Assembly (NCBI GenBank): GCA_013396755.1
Contig: VWZF01002378.1
Coordinates: 824,578-888,577, forward strand
Length of the DNA: 64,000 nt
Direction of reading: 5' to 3'
DNA from: Sclerurus mexicanus
Lineage: Eukaryota; Chordata; Aves; Passeriformes; Furnariidae
The notes beneath the pieces were generated by a model. The model worked only from the letters and a program-made list of their open reading frames with translations. It ran no database searches and was not told the origin of the DNA. This document shows, piece after piece, positions 10,901 to 25,900 of the stretch; positions within the stretch are counted from its first letter, which is position 1; every line of letters begins with the position of its first letter. A program made the position numbers and the translations under genes.

Positions 10901-13900
10901 GGAGAAGCACTGCTTACAAACTGGTGGCAACCTACTTTGCAAACCCATAGTAAAACCAAGAGCACACACAAAAAAACATACGAAGCTTTCAGTTTGGCCA
11001 GTGACTGAAAAATCACTATTTTAATCATTCAAATTATACCGTTATACAAAGCACTCGGTATAAAATCTGAAGTAAAACAAATGGTCAAGTCTATGAGTAT
11101 TTGTAACCTAATTACGCAAAACCAAAATTCCCCAGGTGTGGTATTTCCAGATGGACTTACCAGTGAAGTGTGTGCTGCTCCCTTTGCCTGCTGCCAAGCT
11201 GTGAATATTCATGCCATGGCTGGGACTCATGCTGGGACTGCTGAAGGACCGTGGGCTAACAGGGTAACTGTCTTGAGACTTTGGACTGTGGCCCCCCAGA
11301 CACCGCACTTCACTGTCCGTGCCATTCACCATCTCTATAAACTGGCGCACCCTAAACAAAAGGCAAAAGGTTAAGCTAATAAAACAACTGGCACGTTTCA
11401 AATCACCAATGACAGCAATGATTTCATTTTAGTGTTAAATATAGAACGGGTCTGACTCAACAAAATGCTGGATGTCAGTAACCCAATCGCCAATGAGCTT
11501 TGGAGTGTTCTGCCAAAACCACGCAACTACAAATTTGTGAGGGAGGAGAACAGGAATATTATCCTTCAGGGACAGAGTCTGTCAGCAAATCCTCAAGGTT
11601 TAGAGAATTCAACTGTATTGTCTTAACTGTTTTATTGGCAGGGGCATGGTTATTTCTTGAGAAAGATATGTCGTTATGTTGTCATGTCTGTCATTCTCTC
11701 AAAGGAAATGAGGACATGGTTTGACTGTGTGGAACATAAAGGGTAACTCTGAGCATTAAACATTTGCACTGGAAACCAGTTTGAAAAGCAACCTCATATA
11801 CAAACCTTCCCTTTGGAGCCTGTGGCTCTTTGTCAATTGTATTTTAGATAAGGAGGGTTTAGTCTGGACTTTAAGGAAGCTCAGAACTACTGCTTTAGGC
11901 TTTAATAGCTCCACAGGCAAAATTTAAAAAGGCAGATTGAGAAAAAGACAACATACAAGTGACATTATCAAGTGGAGTGTTTCATCAAAACCTTTGCATT
12001 TTGTGAATTCTGTGCTAAGGCTGGAGTACTGTCACGTGAATTCTGTTCAGCACTTGAGCATGACAGACTTCAAACACATTCCAAGTTACTTAACTGAACA
12101 TAAAACTAAAGTGCTTTGTTCTTACAAGAGATAACACATTTTTTCCGCATTCAAACGCTGCAATGTGATACAGAATTCTGCAGGAACAGCACAGCTGGCA
12201 AGTAAAAATGCCAGAATGAAGGTGACTATTGTGTGCCTGGGAAGTCAAGAGAACTCTTTGGGATTATGGAATTTCCACAGTTTTAGCCAGAGGTTTCTAG
12301 TACAGTGACATGGAATGGAACACCTCATTTAAACTGATCTTTAAAGTCAGTCATCCCTTTGGAGGAACAGACTAACTCAGACCAAAAGGATTCTTAACCT
12401 TCTTGAATGTGATACCTTATCAGTTTTCGTTTCAAGTTTTACTTGACACCCAAATGGATTAAAAACTTAGCTCTAGAGAGCAAGTCTACAGGGAGATGTG
12501 AATTATGCTGCAAACCAGGACCTTGATGACAAAACCTAGTTAAACATGTAGCAAATAAGAAGAGCATAAAAAAGTGAAATATACACATTTTCTAAAAAGC
12601 GCTGCTTAACTTTGTTTAAATTTCTGTGAAAGCTTTAAATGAGTAACTGTCTTGTCTCAGAAGGTACTGTGCCATCTATAAACACACATCTGTATAATTT
12701 GAAGACTCACTTTAATGCAAATAAGAGATTAGGATTTCTTTCTAGTAAACTTGGATACAACTGTTGTGTTGTTTCAATGGCTTCTCCCATTCTTCCTGCT
12801 AAAACCAATTTCTGAATTCCTGTTCACCAAAAAACAAATAAGAGATTAGGATTTTTTTCTAGTAAACTTGGATACAGCTGTTATGTTGTTTCAATGGGTT
12901 CTCCATTCATCCTGCCAAAACCAACTTCTGAATTTCTGTTCACCAAAACCAACATCAGTTAAATGGACAGCTTATGGATTAATACACGTACATTAATGAT
13001 TAAAAGACACTGCAACCATCAATCAACATGATTTTTTTTTTCCTCTTAGAAAAAATTAGTATAAAGAAAGATCATGCTTCCTTAAAAAGTTCAATAGGAA
13101 CATTTAGGAGCTGCACTCCACCTACACAGATCTAAATGAGAACTCAGTATATTTATTGCCAGCATCCAACTGCTTTGTAGTCAGAGCGTGCATTTAGAGC
13201 TAGAATAAGATTGCAGACACTCTCTGTGATTTACTTCTCATTTTCACAACTTTATAAATAAGCACATACCAAACTATCATCACTCAGGAACATCCAAACT
13301 GCATCCCACTCCCACAGGTTCAGTTTTGACCACGAAAAACAAGAACTTAGTCTCTCTCACCTACAACACACACTTCCCATCAGGTTACAGCGGAGTAATG
13401 CTTTTCACCACAGTCCCTCCTGCAGCTGGAACGTGGCACAAACCGCTCAGAGCTCTCTGCACCAGCACAGGGACTGATCCAAATGAAAACCAGCCCAAAA
13501 AATGGGATGTTTTTCAAGCAGAGCAGTTTCCCTATGTGGCAGGTCATGCAGTCACACCACTGATGTTCAGAAAGCAAAGGCACTGTTTGGACAGGCTGCC
13601 CAACAGCCCTGCCATGGCAAGTCAGAACTGAACTGCTGTTAGTTCTCCGCAGGGAAACTCAAGTTTAACTGATAAAGCATTCTGGAAACTCAGTTTCTTT
13701 TCACAGTTAAAAGTCTAAATGTTTGACAAACCTGAGTTTTTATATTCCTGTTTGTGACTGACCTTTAGCTCTCACAAACACTCACTTAAGAGACACTGCA
13801 CACATTTCTTTAAGACAGATCACAATTTTCCATCCAACAGGTCATTTAGCACAAATTTCTCATAAGCATGTGTAACTTTATCTGACAGCAAAGAGCTGTG

Positions 13901-16900
13901 CTATGGAGTGCTGCTGCAAGGGAATTCTACAACGGTGCCTAAGAGAAAGCTTCATGTAATATTTGTTTAAGAGAGAGGGAAAGGGATGCAACGTGCTCTC
14001 CAGCCTTACTTTGTCTGTTCTTAATGGAAGCTAATTCTTCTAGCACAGTCTGGTCTGTAGATCTGGCGAATGCCTCTGCTGTTGCACAGTATCCATGGTG
14101 AACTAAGTAAGATGATACCATTCTAAAAATAAACACAAACAAAACCCAAAAAAACCTCATTAAATACAGGTAAGAAACCAAGAACTGCTGAATGTCAAAA
14201 AACTTCTCTAAAAAAGGTGACTGAATTAAAGAACTCTAATTGAAATGCAGAGATTTCTGTGTCAGACAAAAGTAATTCATTTAAGAGCTAAGTATCTTCT
14301 TCAAAACTGTACAGAAAAACAATTTCTAAAAACTAATCACTGGATCACTGTATTATGATGACTTCTAATAAAAATGATTCGTCACCCAAAAGCAGGGTCA
14401 GTTCAAATAGTAACTGTTAATTTTCTTTTTTTGCTCGCTATATATACAAAAGTGAAATTCCTGCACAGTAAGTTTTTGTTTTCACTGAAAAAATAAAACA
14501 AATATTCAAAGTCTTACTTCTGAATCATTGTTTGCCACTCTCCTTCCCGATCTCCTATTGGAAATCTGTCAATTTGTGCTTGAATTTTGGTTCTCCATTC
14601 TCGCATATAGTCTTCAATATCAAAGACAAATGGGTGTTGTCCAAAATTAGCATCCACAACCTCTCCTGGTGTTTGAAGCCCTACTGTAGGGTACAAGTTT
14701 GGCTGCAAGAAATTTTTTAATTAGTTTTTCTCCTCTTATTCCAAATTCCCCACTTTCTGTTTGGTGCTTTTTTTTAACATTTCTGTAATAATATCCCCAC
14801 TGCTCCTACTAGTGAAGAACAAAATACCTCTGGACCATCTGCCCAGCAGTAAAAGCAGCTTCTGCCAAAACAGCAACACAATGACTTATTAATTTTCTTC
14901 CCAGTGGTCATATTCTGTTTTCAGTTTGAAAGAAGAAAGTTTTACTCATCATTCTAGTCAGAAAATGCACTTTTTAAACTGTGCTAAAGTTTACAACTTT
15001 TGGGTTCAACTGGACCAAATATTAAATAACAATTTTTTGATGATTTTTAAAGACCCTTTTGTTTTCTTTTTAAAAAGAGAACAAAAATTAAACTTACAAA
15101 GTGGGCCATTTTCCTTTTGGGGGTGAAACAGTTAAAACAGCACTGAATTTTAGTGGTAAGGAGCGACAGGACAGAAAACTCAATAGCCTCAAAGTCCAAG
15201 TGTGGTGCCTAAAAGGCACTGTAACAGTGCACTGAAGGTCTCGTGAATTCCTGGACTTGTATCTAGAAAAAGACTTTAAAGCATTTACTGTTGTCTCAGT
15301 TTTATTTTCTGCTTAAAGATTAGGTCTCTGTGCAGATTGGAAATACGCCAAATATGAGCAAAGTAAAATGTGCCTGTTGGGATTAAGGTAATTTTTCTTA
15401 AATGCAAGGAGCACCTCAGCAGTGGCAATGCAAACAGTTGGGTCAATGGGGTTTTGTTCCCAGGGTATTTCATGGTTGGTTTTTTTTTTAAAATTATTTA
15501 TAAATATTCCTACATCACATCTGCACTGCAGACAATGGTGGTACACTATAATGGCATGCTGATCTACAGAACTATATGCTAAACACATTAGCTATCAGTC
15601 AGAAGTTATCAACATGCAGGTGAAATGAAAGGAAAATACTCTTTTTCAAACCATGCCCAAGCCAATCTTGCCTCTATTTCCACACATCCACCTTTCTTTT
15701 TTTAAAGGAACATTGCTCATAGTGTTACCTAGTCTAGCCTAATCAACAAAGCAGAAATCTGCACTCTTTTAATGAGATGAAAACAATCAATTCTAATGAG
15801 GAGGGGTCCAGCTTCGTATTTCAGACTGTAGTGCCAGTCTTCCCGGGCTGGCACCACGTGCTAGTAAGGAGCTCTGCTGGCATCCCAAAGATCCAGGACA
15901 GTGGCAGTGGCTTCCTACACAAAGCACTCAACCCTCAGCAGGACTAAGAAGCTCCTTGGGTTATTGACTTCATTTTTCCTTAATATCCATCCTTGCCTCC
16001 CAAGGCCACAGCAAATGGAGCAGCTGGCCAGAAGGATGTGCATCCCACACTGCACCTTAACCAGACTAAATCAGAAATGAAGGGGATGAGAAAAAAACAA
16101 AGTAAGTGCAGTATCACGCCTGTATCAGCAGCACAGGGAACACACACCAGTTTTAAGGAAAGGACAATTTAACTGACACCAAAGCTACAAGACTTCAGAC
16201 ACGTGCAGTTTTCTTTAAAAAAATAATTTGGTATGTTTGATCTTACGAAGCAAAGCTTTTGAAAATCAGGCATCAAGCCTGAGTTAGTGGCCATGTCTCA
16301 AGGAGCCAGGCACTGTGTTGGTGTCTAACACAGCTCTGCCTTTGTATGAAAGGCTTGAACGTGTCCAAGCACGCAATAACTACTTGTATGTACTATTTTC
16401 TGCTAAAACTTCCATTAGAACTGCCTGCTAAAAGCTTGGAGAGGAAAACCCCTTATAAAGGTTGGTGTAAGACTAAAAAACTTTCTGCTTCACTTAACAA
16501 ATCACCACTGCCACGATGATGAGAAATATCTGATATTAAACTGGCTAAGAAGATTATCACTGTATTTCCAAGAAGCATAAGGTGAATGCTTGTTTGATCT
16601 GAAACATCTGTTTATGTACAAAGGAAAACTCTGAAAATGCACTTATCTTACCGGTAAATCTGTGAAAGCGATGCCTGTAATGAAGAAAACAATCAAGATT
16701 AATTGCCATGTGTTTGGATTCTGGCCTCATTTTCTTAAGTTTATCACTATTTGTTCAGAAAACTCACCCCAAACCACCTCAGAAATAAGTTAAGTATGGT
16801 GAACTCCACGATGCTTAGGTACAACTCATGTCTTTAAGTAATACAGCTGGCAAAAAGTTAACTGTTGTTCAAAGAATGCTCAATTTGCCCTTAATTTTTT

Positions 16901-19900
16901 CAAAACAGGGCATAAGATTTAATAAACATGACAGATATGCAGATTGGAAAGTAAGGAAATTCTAGCCACATATTAAACTTAAGGAGAAAGGTAAGAATAT
17001 CTGAAGATCCTTTTTCCCTTGCATGTCCTGATGCTGCGACATCCGAATTTAATGGTGTCTCTTCTTGATTGCCACTCCTTTTCTTCACAAGCAGCACATG
17101 CCTATGATACCCCAAAGCAGCCTGGTAAATACTGCACTCTAATCCAGCCAGCATGTTTTTGTTTTCAAACAGAAGAGCTCAATATGTTGTTACGTAATTA
17201 CAAGCATCCATCTACCCGTAAAACCAAGGGAGTGATTTTGCTGTCTCAGGATCAGGGAAACATCTGACCTCCATACACTTTAGGAACTTCAGGCAATTTC
17301 AGGGGGTGGGAAGCTTCCAGTTAAAAAATAAATACCAGGAATCTCCTCCTGACTGCCAAATAATAATACTTCATCATTTACTTTATTGTTGCAAATATTT
17401 CTTTTTTTCTTTTTCCAAATGCATAATTATTCCAATCCACTTATTCCTTCAAACTCGTTTTATATCACTGTCTTTTCAAATTTAGGATGAAAACAAAGCT
17501 TTTAACCTTTTGTCCTGTTTCTAATCTCCATTCTTCACCAAGACTTCAAATCTCAAGAGCATCCTCATTCCTTACTCCCATCTTTGAGACAAAAGGCTGA
17601 CGTACAGAGTCAGTCTGTTTCCTTCCATCACATTTTATCTATTCCTAGTTCTCACCATAACTTCTTCTAAGCTATTCCCACTTTCTCTGTTTGGCACATT
17701 TAGACACCCAACCTGCTCTTTCCCGAAATAGCCATGGCTGTAGGCATGACACATGAACGACAACTGAGAGACGTGTAGGTATTGGGGTTTCTTGAGGGGG
17801 TTGCTTTTGTGAGTTTTTTTTCGACCCAGGGTTTCAAGCTTGCATGAAAACTGCTTAGCCCTTTTTGTAACATCAAACCCTAGGCCTAGCCAGAGATCTC
17901 CTACACTCTAGACCACATCTGTGGCCCAGAGAAACAACATAAATATCCTCCAAGTCACGATCATATAGGAATTCTGGACAACCAGCAGCAGCAACAACTC
18001 AGCAAGGCAGCCAAAATTTCTCATTCCTTTTTCCACTCCCCACAGAATCAATTTTCCTCGGTCAGAAATTCAAGCCAGCAAAGGCCACAACAGCAGAAAA
18101 GCTGTCAGGTTTCCTTCTGAAACCCATCGAGTGTTTGTCAGACTCTGCCCATGACAGATGACATTTTATTAGCCCCTCCTCACCTCTGCCATTCTGCTCT
18201 CCTTTACGAGCAGACCGGCAGCACTTGCAGTGCTGTCTCACACTTGGCCTAATGCAGTCTGCTTTAAGTCTTCCACTGAAAAGGCAGGCTCTGCTCTTCC
18301 CTTCTTAGCTCCTCTTGCATGTGACCAGCAGGGTAGTCAGGAAAGCAGTGTCCCTTCAGCAGATCGACAGATCCAACCTGCAGGCACGCTGCTGCTGGTT
18401 TCCAAAGGGGGATAAGGAAGATGATCTTTCTCAGCTTTAACCCAGTTAAAGATCAGGGCAACCCAGAGCCCATTATTTTCCATTTGGGTATATCCTGCAA
18501 TAGGGCCAAACGAAACAACCACACACTGTGTGGTTCAGGTGCCCCACTGCCCGAGGTGTCAAGGCATTGAGTCCACATACGGACTCATTCCATTTAGAAG
18601 GAACATTAAATCATGATAAAATAGAACTCCAGAAGTGATTACTTAGAACTGACCTCAAGAGACACCTGAGCCCTGCTCTGAGAAGGGGCAGGAAAACTCC
18701 AAAGTCAGATGTGTTTGCTCAGGGCCTGAGCAAACAAACGGGCAGTCTTGTTCAGAGAGACGAGGAAAAGAATTTAAACCATGTCCATTCCCCTTCCCAC
18801 TTTCCAAACCTTCCTCATGTTTGCCAAAGTGAGAAAATAGAACAGTGACTTCAACAATACCTATCTCAGTAACTTCTCATTTCAAGTTACCCTCTCTTTG
18901 CCTTATCACATTTCTACTTATGGCAAACCCCTTGTTCTTTGAGCTTTATCCCTTCAGAATTCCTGTTCCACTCAGCACAATCCCAAGAGTTCTTCCCAAG
19001 ACCCCACTCCCTCCTAAATGCATGAAGTAGATTTTCTTTTTTTAAACACTATATCTTTACTCATCAAATTGCCTTAAGTAACTGAAATAGATATTCCATT
19101 AAAATTTTTAACTCTACCCACTCCTGACAAACTCAAAAATTGCAGTGTTGGTTAATACTACAGTTTACCACAAGAATTGAATGGACTTTGTTTTAGCACA
19201 ACTTGTATAATTTATGGCTTTAGCCTAACTATGAATGACTCCAGACTGGGAATCCAAAAGACACTGTTCTCCACCATCTATTCAAAATAACAGCCACTGT
19301 AAGGTCCTAGAGAAGGCGAGGTGTCCCCCACCCAGCAGCAGTGAATTTTAGCTATATCCACCACCTTTATTATCTATTACCTTCTAAACATCAAGCATTA
19401 TTTGTGCATTTAGCAGGGCAGTTCATAAATACAGATCCTGTGGAATGAGATGCCATAGGAACAAATCCTCCCCAGTTACCAAGGAACATTAGTGCAAGTG
19501 GCACACGAGAATTTATTCCTCCCAATTCTTTAATTACTCCATCGGCTACCAAACATCAAAAGAACAACTTTGCTGCTGCTGTGAAGAGTTTCCTGTTTAG
19601 GGCAGACTCAAAGGCACTTTGTTATCATGAAGGCAATGTTTCTGCATACCCAGGCTGTGTCCGTTCTTTGTGTAGAAGCAGGTGTTATTGATAAGGTTGA
19701 CACAACATCCAATGACATCGCCCGTCGTAAACGTGGGGCCGTAGGGTTGTCCAGTTCCAGAGGAACAGAATGAATGTCCATCATCTCCATGGTAACCATA
19801 GGAATGTTTATCCCAACCTGGAGAACAAAAGCATTTGCAATTTATTCGCTTCCTTTATTATCAAATAAAACACTACGCAAAGCTGGCCTATTCTAACAGG

Positions 19901-22900
19901 TTAATATGGTTAATTAATAAGCTCAGCTTCCTGCTTTCTAAGATTCCTTATCTAAGGAATCCGTATGATTTTAAAAAATTACTTCTATCAAAATGGCTGA
20001 ACAAGTAATTCTGTTTGCAGTACATAACAGGTAATGCAAATTCACATAACACGCTTTATAAATGAAAGTACAAAATTACCAACACCAAAAATATAATCAC
20101 CCAGAATGCTAAAATTTGAAAAGCTATATACAGATCTGACACATCCCAGCAAAGCAGTGAAGATTCCCCTGTTCTCCCTTTTATTTTGCAAAGCTATCGC
20201 TACCATATGTCAGATTCCTCCTGGCCAAAACCCAAACACGCCTCTCTGGGGAAGCACATGTCTACTCCTGATCATGCTCAATGACTATTCCGAAGCAAAC
20301 AGCTTCTGCATAACAGCAGAATCTCTTGACTAAAGTGTCACTATCTTTTCTGCCCCTAAAAATAAACTGAAAGGAAAGGAAAAAAAAATTATCAATACAG
20401 GTGAAAGTCACAGCCAGGAGCAAATCATTATATATGCAAATATGGGGCTGATTTTGCTGCTGAAGAAGCTGCAGAACCTCTAAGAAGCTTCACACTGTTA
20501 CATACTCAATGAAATTCACAGCAAGCAAGTTTAGTCTGTGCTCATTTAAAAATACTTGTCTACACTCTCTGCAATTCAATACTGAACTTCTTTTGTCAAG
20601 CTGCTGCCTAAGAGGTTAATTTGAAAGCACTTTTCACACTTAGACCCTTAATCTGTATCATCAGTAGCTTCAGCTGGTATGACATTAAGCATCTCTCAGT
20701 AAATTAAAGACCCCAAATTACTGCAGTTACTTTGATTAGTAGTATCTTTGATAATTATTTGCAATGCATCCTAAATCATACTCAAACTTAATGCCACCCA
20801 CTAATAACCCATGACTCTTAGCTGGGCTCGCAGCGTAACTGGGACTGCTGTGATCGTAGGAATCTCTATCAGAACATTTGGGTAAAAAAGGTTACAATGC
20901 AATGCAGACACCCTAAGGTCAATTCAACATTATTTTATACTTTGACAATTCCAAAGAAGTTGGTTGGTTTTCATTTTAGGGGTGGGTATTTTTTACACAT
21001 TTAAACATCTATTAAAATAAACCCAACATGTACACACAGAGAAAACTTCTGTAAATATTACACTGATACTGCAGACAATTGTTAACAAGACTGTCCCTGA
21101 CCATGCAGGTCAACGGAACAGTCGAAACCGAAAACCAGACTACACCATTAACGTTTGGAAAGGTAATGGTACAGAAACTGACAGTAGAAGAGCTCCCTCC
21201 ATGTCTGACAATGTTTTTATGCAGTAGCTCATCTTTATTGCTACAGATCCAGTTTAGAGCATGGAAATCTATAGCTTCATTTTTTATCAGGAAACACGAT
21301 GAAAATTAAAATGTATTTGTTTGCTAAAAAGTATCTGCATCATGTAAGAACTAATACTAAGAGTTGAGGGAAATAGTACAGGAGCAAGTGCACAGCCCAA
21401 GTTTTTTATTGCAAGTGTTACATAACTCCAGTAACAGACACAACACTGAGGTGTCACGCCAGGCTCTGCTGCTTACCAAAATCTTCCCATCGAGGCAAGG
21501 CATATTTAAAAACAACAGTTAACCAGTGTGAGTAACTCAAACATACCTGGTAGTCTGTTCATGTTCACACCCTGTGCCGAAAGCCCAATTCCCATGTAAC
21601 TAAAAATGAAAGAACAAAAGAAATGTATTTTTCTTTTACCAAAAGACATATGGATGTGGGGCATTGCCCACAAACACTGTGCTGATTAATCACATACTAG
21701 TTAAGCTGCTGAGAGGTCATGTAATAGCAAAGGACCTGAAAAGCAATTTCTAGCGTAGATGGTTTAATACAGACTGATGCTGTCTATGCAGGAGGCAAGG
21801 ACAACTTATTTCTCTTTTCAGCACCCTGAGTTATTGATGGACAATACTGGTAGTAGCCTTAATATCTGAAGTACAAACACAGAAAGACAAAGGCCATGCT
21901 TTATTTTGAAAGTGGGGGTAGAACTATACACCTAACAATTTCAGCATCTTCAACGTACCTAATGATGTTTTGCAGACAATTTGGAAGGAGTAATTTTATC
22001 AAATCCATGCAAAACTGTGCATTATTTCAGCAGCAAAATGCATCCTTGCACAGCACTGAGGAAAAGATCACCCTAAAACATTTAAGGGCTGGCTCACAGA
22101 GCAGAATGCTATGTTTAGAAATTCACCAGCAATGTTACTTAGCTGTTGGCAATCTGATGGCAAACTAAGGAGGGGAAAACATTTCTACTATTTTAACCAG
22201 TAATCTGAAGTCTGAACAAGTTATTGCTAGGTCAGTAAAGCCCAAAAGCCAGCTTTACAAAAGATGGTTTTAATAAAGTTAGTGTCCAGTACAATCATCA
22301 ACAATTTAGTAGCAAATACTGGGAAGTTGAAATGAAGAATTCCCCCCCCAGAAATAACACTATTAGAAGTCAGCCAAATCAAATTTTCTTGTTTCTTAAG
22401 CAAAACTAATGTCATGACCAACACATGAATACAAAATACAGGAATACAAAAAGAGAAACTGCAAAATGAAAAGCTGGGCTTGCACCTTCCCCCTTGTCCA
22501 TAACAAACCAGCCCCTCCAGAGCAACTAAAGAAATCATCACCTAAACCTCAAATTTCCTACTTATCAAAACATTCAATGCATTCTGACAATAGTTCACAT
22601 CAGTGACATAAATCTGCCATGAAAGAATAAACTGCATGAAAACAGAATATTCACCCATGGCAATCTGAGAATAGTTTAAGTCAACAACCATGACCTTTGC
22701 ATTTCCATCTCATAAGACGCAATTTTTAAGCAACTATTCCACTGGGAAGGACAGGTTGATCTGCTATTTTAAATACATCTCACAGAGAATGAAATTGAGC
22801 AGGAGATCTCAGAAGTGATACGCTTAATTGCATGCTGGGCTTTCTGCTTTTCCTACAGACCTCAACAATTACCTTACCTGCTTCTGTGTTTGGAAAAACG

Positions 22901-25900
22901 CATGAAATGGAACCTCAGAACCATTTACAGCAGATACTACATTTAGAGACACCGAAGAGCTGAAGCAAAGGGCAGCAAACAAAAGGATTAATCTTTGCTG
23001 CATTGCTAATTATATTACTGAGGCACCACTGCAGCAGCAGATTCAACAAAAAAAATTATAAATTACAGCAACAAGTGGAAAAGCCTTGATTTTGTTTTAC
23101 ATAATAAAGGCAGAATTGTTATTACCACAGTCTGGAGTTTGATGCATTCTTGTAAAGTCTCCTGTTCAGGAGATCTTATTAAAGAAAGGGCATTTCTTTT
23201 TCAAAATAATTTTAGGTAACTTAAAGAACTCCTCCAGACATAAGATGCCTTACTTGCAATGTTAACACCATTTCATCAAGGACAATTGCCATAGAGACTC
23301 AAGTAAAGCTAGATTGAAACATTTCAAATAATTAGTACACTTACGACAGACATCTTTCACAAGGCAAAAGGAACAGCTGGAATTTATGGTTTGGAAGTGA
23401 GTGAAATGAAAGGCTCATCAATTAAGCTACTTTATTATTTGTTACAGTTGATGGATAGCTAATCTCACGTTCAACTAGATCACAGTACCATGACAGATAG
23501 GCTTCAAATGCTCTAAGATTTATCAACAGGAGTTGTATTTATGCCAAACCACTACACTTAACTTTCTTTCCTTTTCTCACACTCATAACCTTCACAGGCT
23601 TAAAAAGGGTTGGTTTTTTTTTAGACACTTTGCCTGTATGTACGTTCAGTCTAATTGTCTGCTAAAAGACTTGCTTCAGTGGGAGGAATTACATAAACTG
23701 CCCTCCTATTTGCTGCTTAAGGTTCACATTTCAAGCCTCTCAGAACCAGGAGAACAGTGGCAGAGCATCCAAGTTTTCCTCCTTCAGTCTGTGATAAAAC
23801 CACAGGGCAGCACAACAAGCAGCCCCCGGTGCCATGCAGGCCCAGAATGTTCTCAGTCAGGTATTAAGGACCAAAAAAGCAAGCGCACCTTACAGAGTCT
23901 TGATTTTTCATTTCAAATTGCATTTATTCTTGTTCCAGTTCAATGAAGATATAGATTACCACTTCAGTGCCTCAGCACATCTTCTAATTTATATTTCACA
24001 ACAAGTCTTACAGACGTTTTTAGGAATACTACAGAATTACAGAGTTTAAATGCAATTTTTTTTGCCACAAAGTAAAAGAGAAAATGTCAAAAAATACAGC
24101 CACTCTGGTACCTAATTTTTTCCCCTCTAACACACACCGAAAAGCCTTGGCTTCTCTGCAGTGAGATGCATAAGAAGCAGAAAGCTCACAGTAATTATTT
24201 TCTCCTCAAGTATCTTTCTAGTCAGAGTCTAGTCAAAAATTCACATTTTTGCTGGAGCCTAAAGTTTCTACTCGGATGCCTGAATAGACTAGATGTGAGA
24301 AATAAAAGAGAACAGAGCCAAACACAAGGAAAAAATAGCAGTAAGAGAGGGTACAGAACTGCAGACTGCTAAAAGATAAATTAAAAATTCCAGTAGTCCA
24401 TATAGAAGATAAACGACTCTGATTTTTATTTATAACTGTCCCATTAGAACTTTTAGCCACTGTGTTGAAGATACAGGGAAGATCTTTCAATATGAAAGCT
24501 GATAATAATCAGAACTCAAGTTAATTATATCCTATCTTGCCCAGTCCATATAGAGGAATACAGAATCTCAATAACTATACCAAACCACAGGTACCTCAGA
24601 AAGTTTAGTAGTGGCTAAAGATAAATTTAAGTATTAAATAACCACTTCAGTTAAAACAAAATATATATTCCATGCTGTATAAATACAAGTAAAATAATTG
24701 AGCATAAATTTGCATAATGAAAAACCATAAAAGCCTCCCGACTAGTGAGATTTCATTAGCAACCTGCTACCTGCGAGCAGGCCAATTCCTTCTTTCATTG
24801 TGCCCACACATTCTGCTCAAGACCAGGGAACTGCTACGTGATGCTTCAAAAACAAACCTTTTTGGTGTTGAAGAAAATAAATAATCAACACGTTACCCCT
24901 ACATGGTATGCATTTAAAGAAAGCAACTTTAACCACAGAGTGTGAAAACCTGATTTGCCATAACACCTGTAAGGAACCTACGTCCAAGCACTAACACTCT
25001 GCATCCATAGTGGGGCAACTGAAAAACACTCTGATGTTTCAAATGCAGCAACTGCTAAGCAAAGCAGAATTAACACTCTGAAAAACATAATGTAGGCTAC
25101 ACAACAGATGCAGTTTGTTTTACTACCAAGTTAGTATCTTAGAAAAGAGCGCAAGTAGAAAAAAACAACTGCAGTGGCTGTAAGAGTTGTAAGACTCAGT
25201 GATCTTCCACAGGGCCTTTGCAACTGACTTGCAATGACATAATAAGGTTCGAATAATGTTTTACTACACTGTCTTCACTGACTCTGTAAGGTCAGAAATA
25301 CAGCACACTAAAAAGGGGCCCACACTTCATCTTTAATACAGTTACTCTGCATTAAAATTTTGTAGAAATATGCCAATACAAGATCCTTATTGTCTGCACA
25401 ATCACAGCAAAAAATGAGATGCTAATTTTTTCTCTATTTAAATGTTTCAAAATATGCCACAGACAGTTTGAGCCTTTCATTTCAAATTGAAAACAAGTTT
25501 AATTTTAAGGAATATTTCCAAGGAAACAGTATTTTGAACATGATAAACCCAGGCTTCAGACTGATCCAGTTCTGCACAGAGAGGGAAACCCAAAAATAAA
25601 TCATGCAGTCATCTTGCATAGTGCTCAAAACTGTTACTCCTGTAACAACATTTTCCTTGCAATTCCTAAAACATTCCTATAAAGATCCTCATTTACTGAC
25701 ATCCCTCTCACCTTCTGAAGTTCCATCACTTCCTCTAATGCACTAAAGCCTTTTGGGGGGCCATGGTGTCAGAAACAAATAGCTGCATAGAAAATAATAT
25801 AATGGAAACGTGGGCTACACTTGAGTTATCATCTACACACTGTATTTATGTGAAGGAACTTCATAAGAAAGAAGAGATTTTGCAAGAAGCAGGGACCAAG

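Larger units (their letters stand above)
4911..21546 (-). other. RANBP9: RANBP9 introns 3-13
   Basis: Apart from the exons and the exon 8 duplicate listed here, this AT-rich sequence shows no open frame or RNA gene I can support. Confidence 0.6.

Noticed and set aside
12835..12950. Second exon 8 copy as a mutually exclusive alternative exon
   Set aside because: It carries a stop codon and a frameshift and has no donor, so it cannot be spliced in productively.
23533..23946. 137-residue open frame inside RANBP9 intron 2
   Set aside because: No recognisable domain or splice context, and antisense to a well-defined gene.
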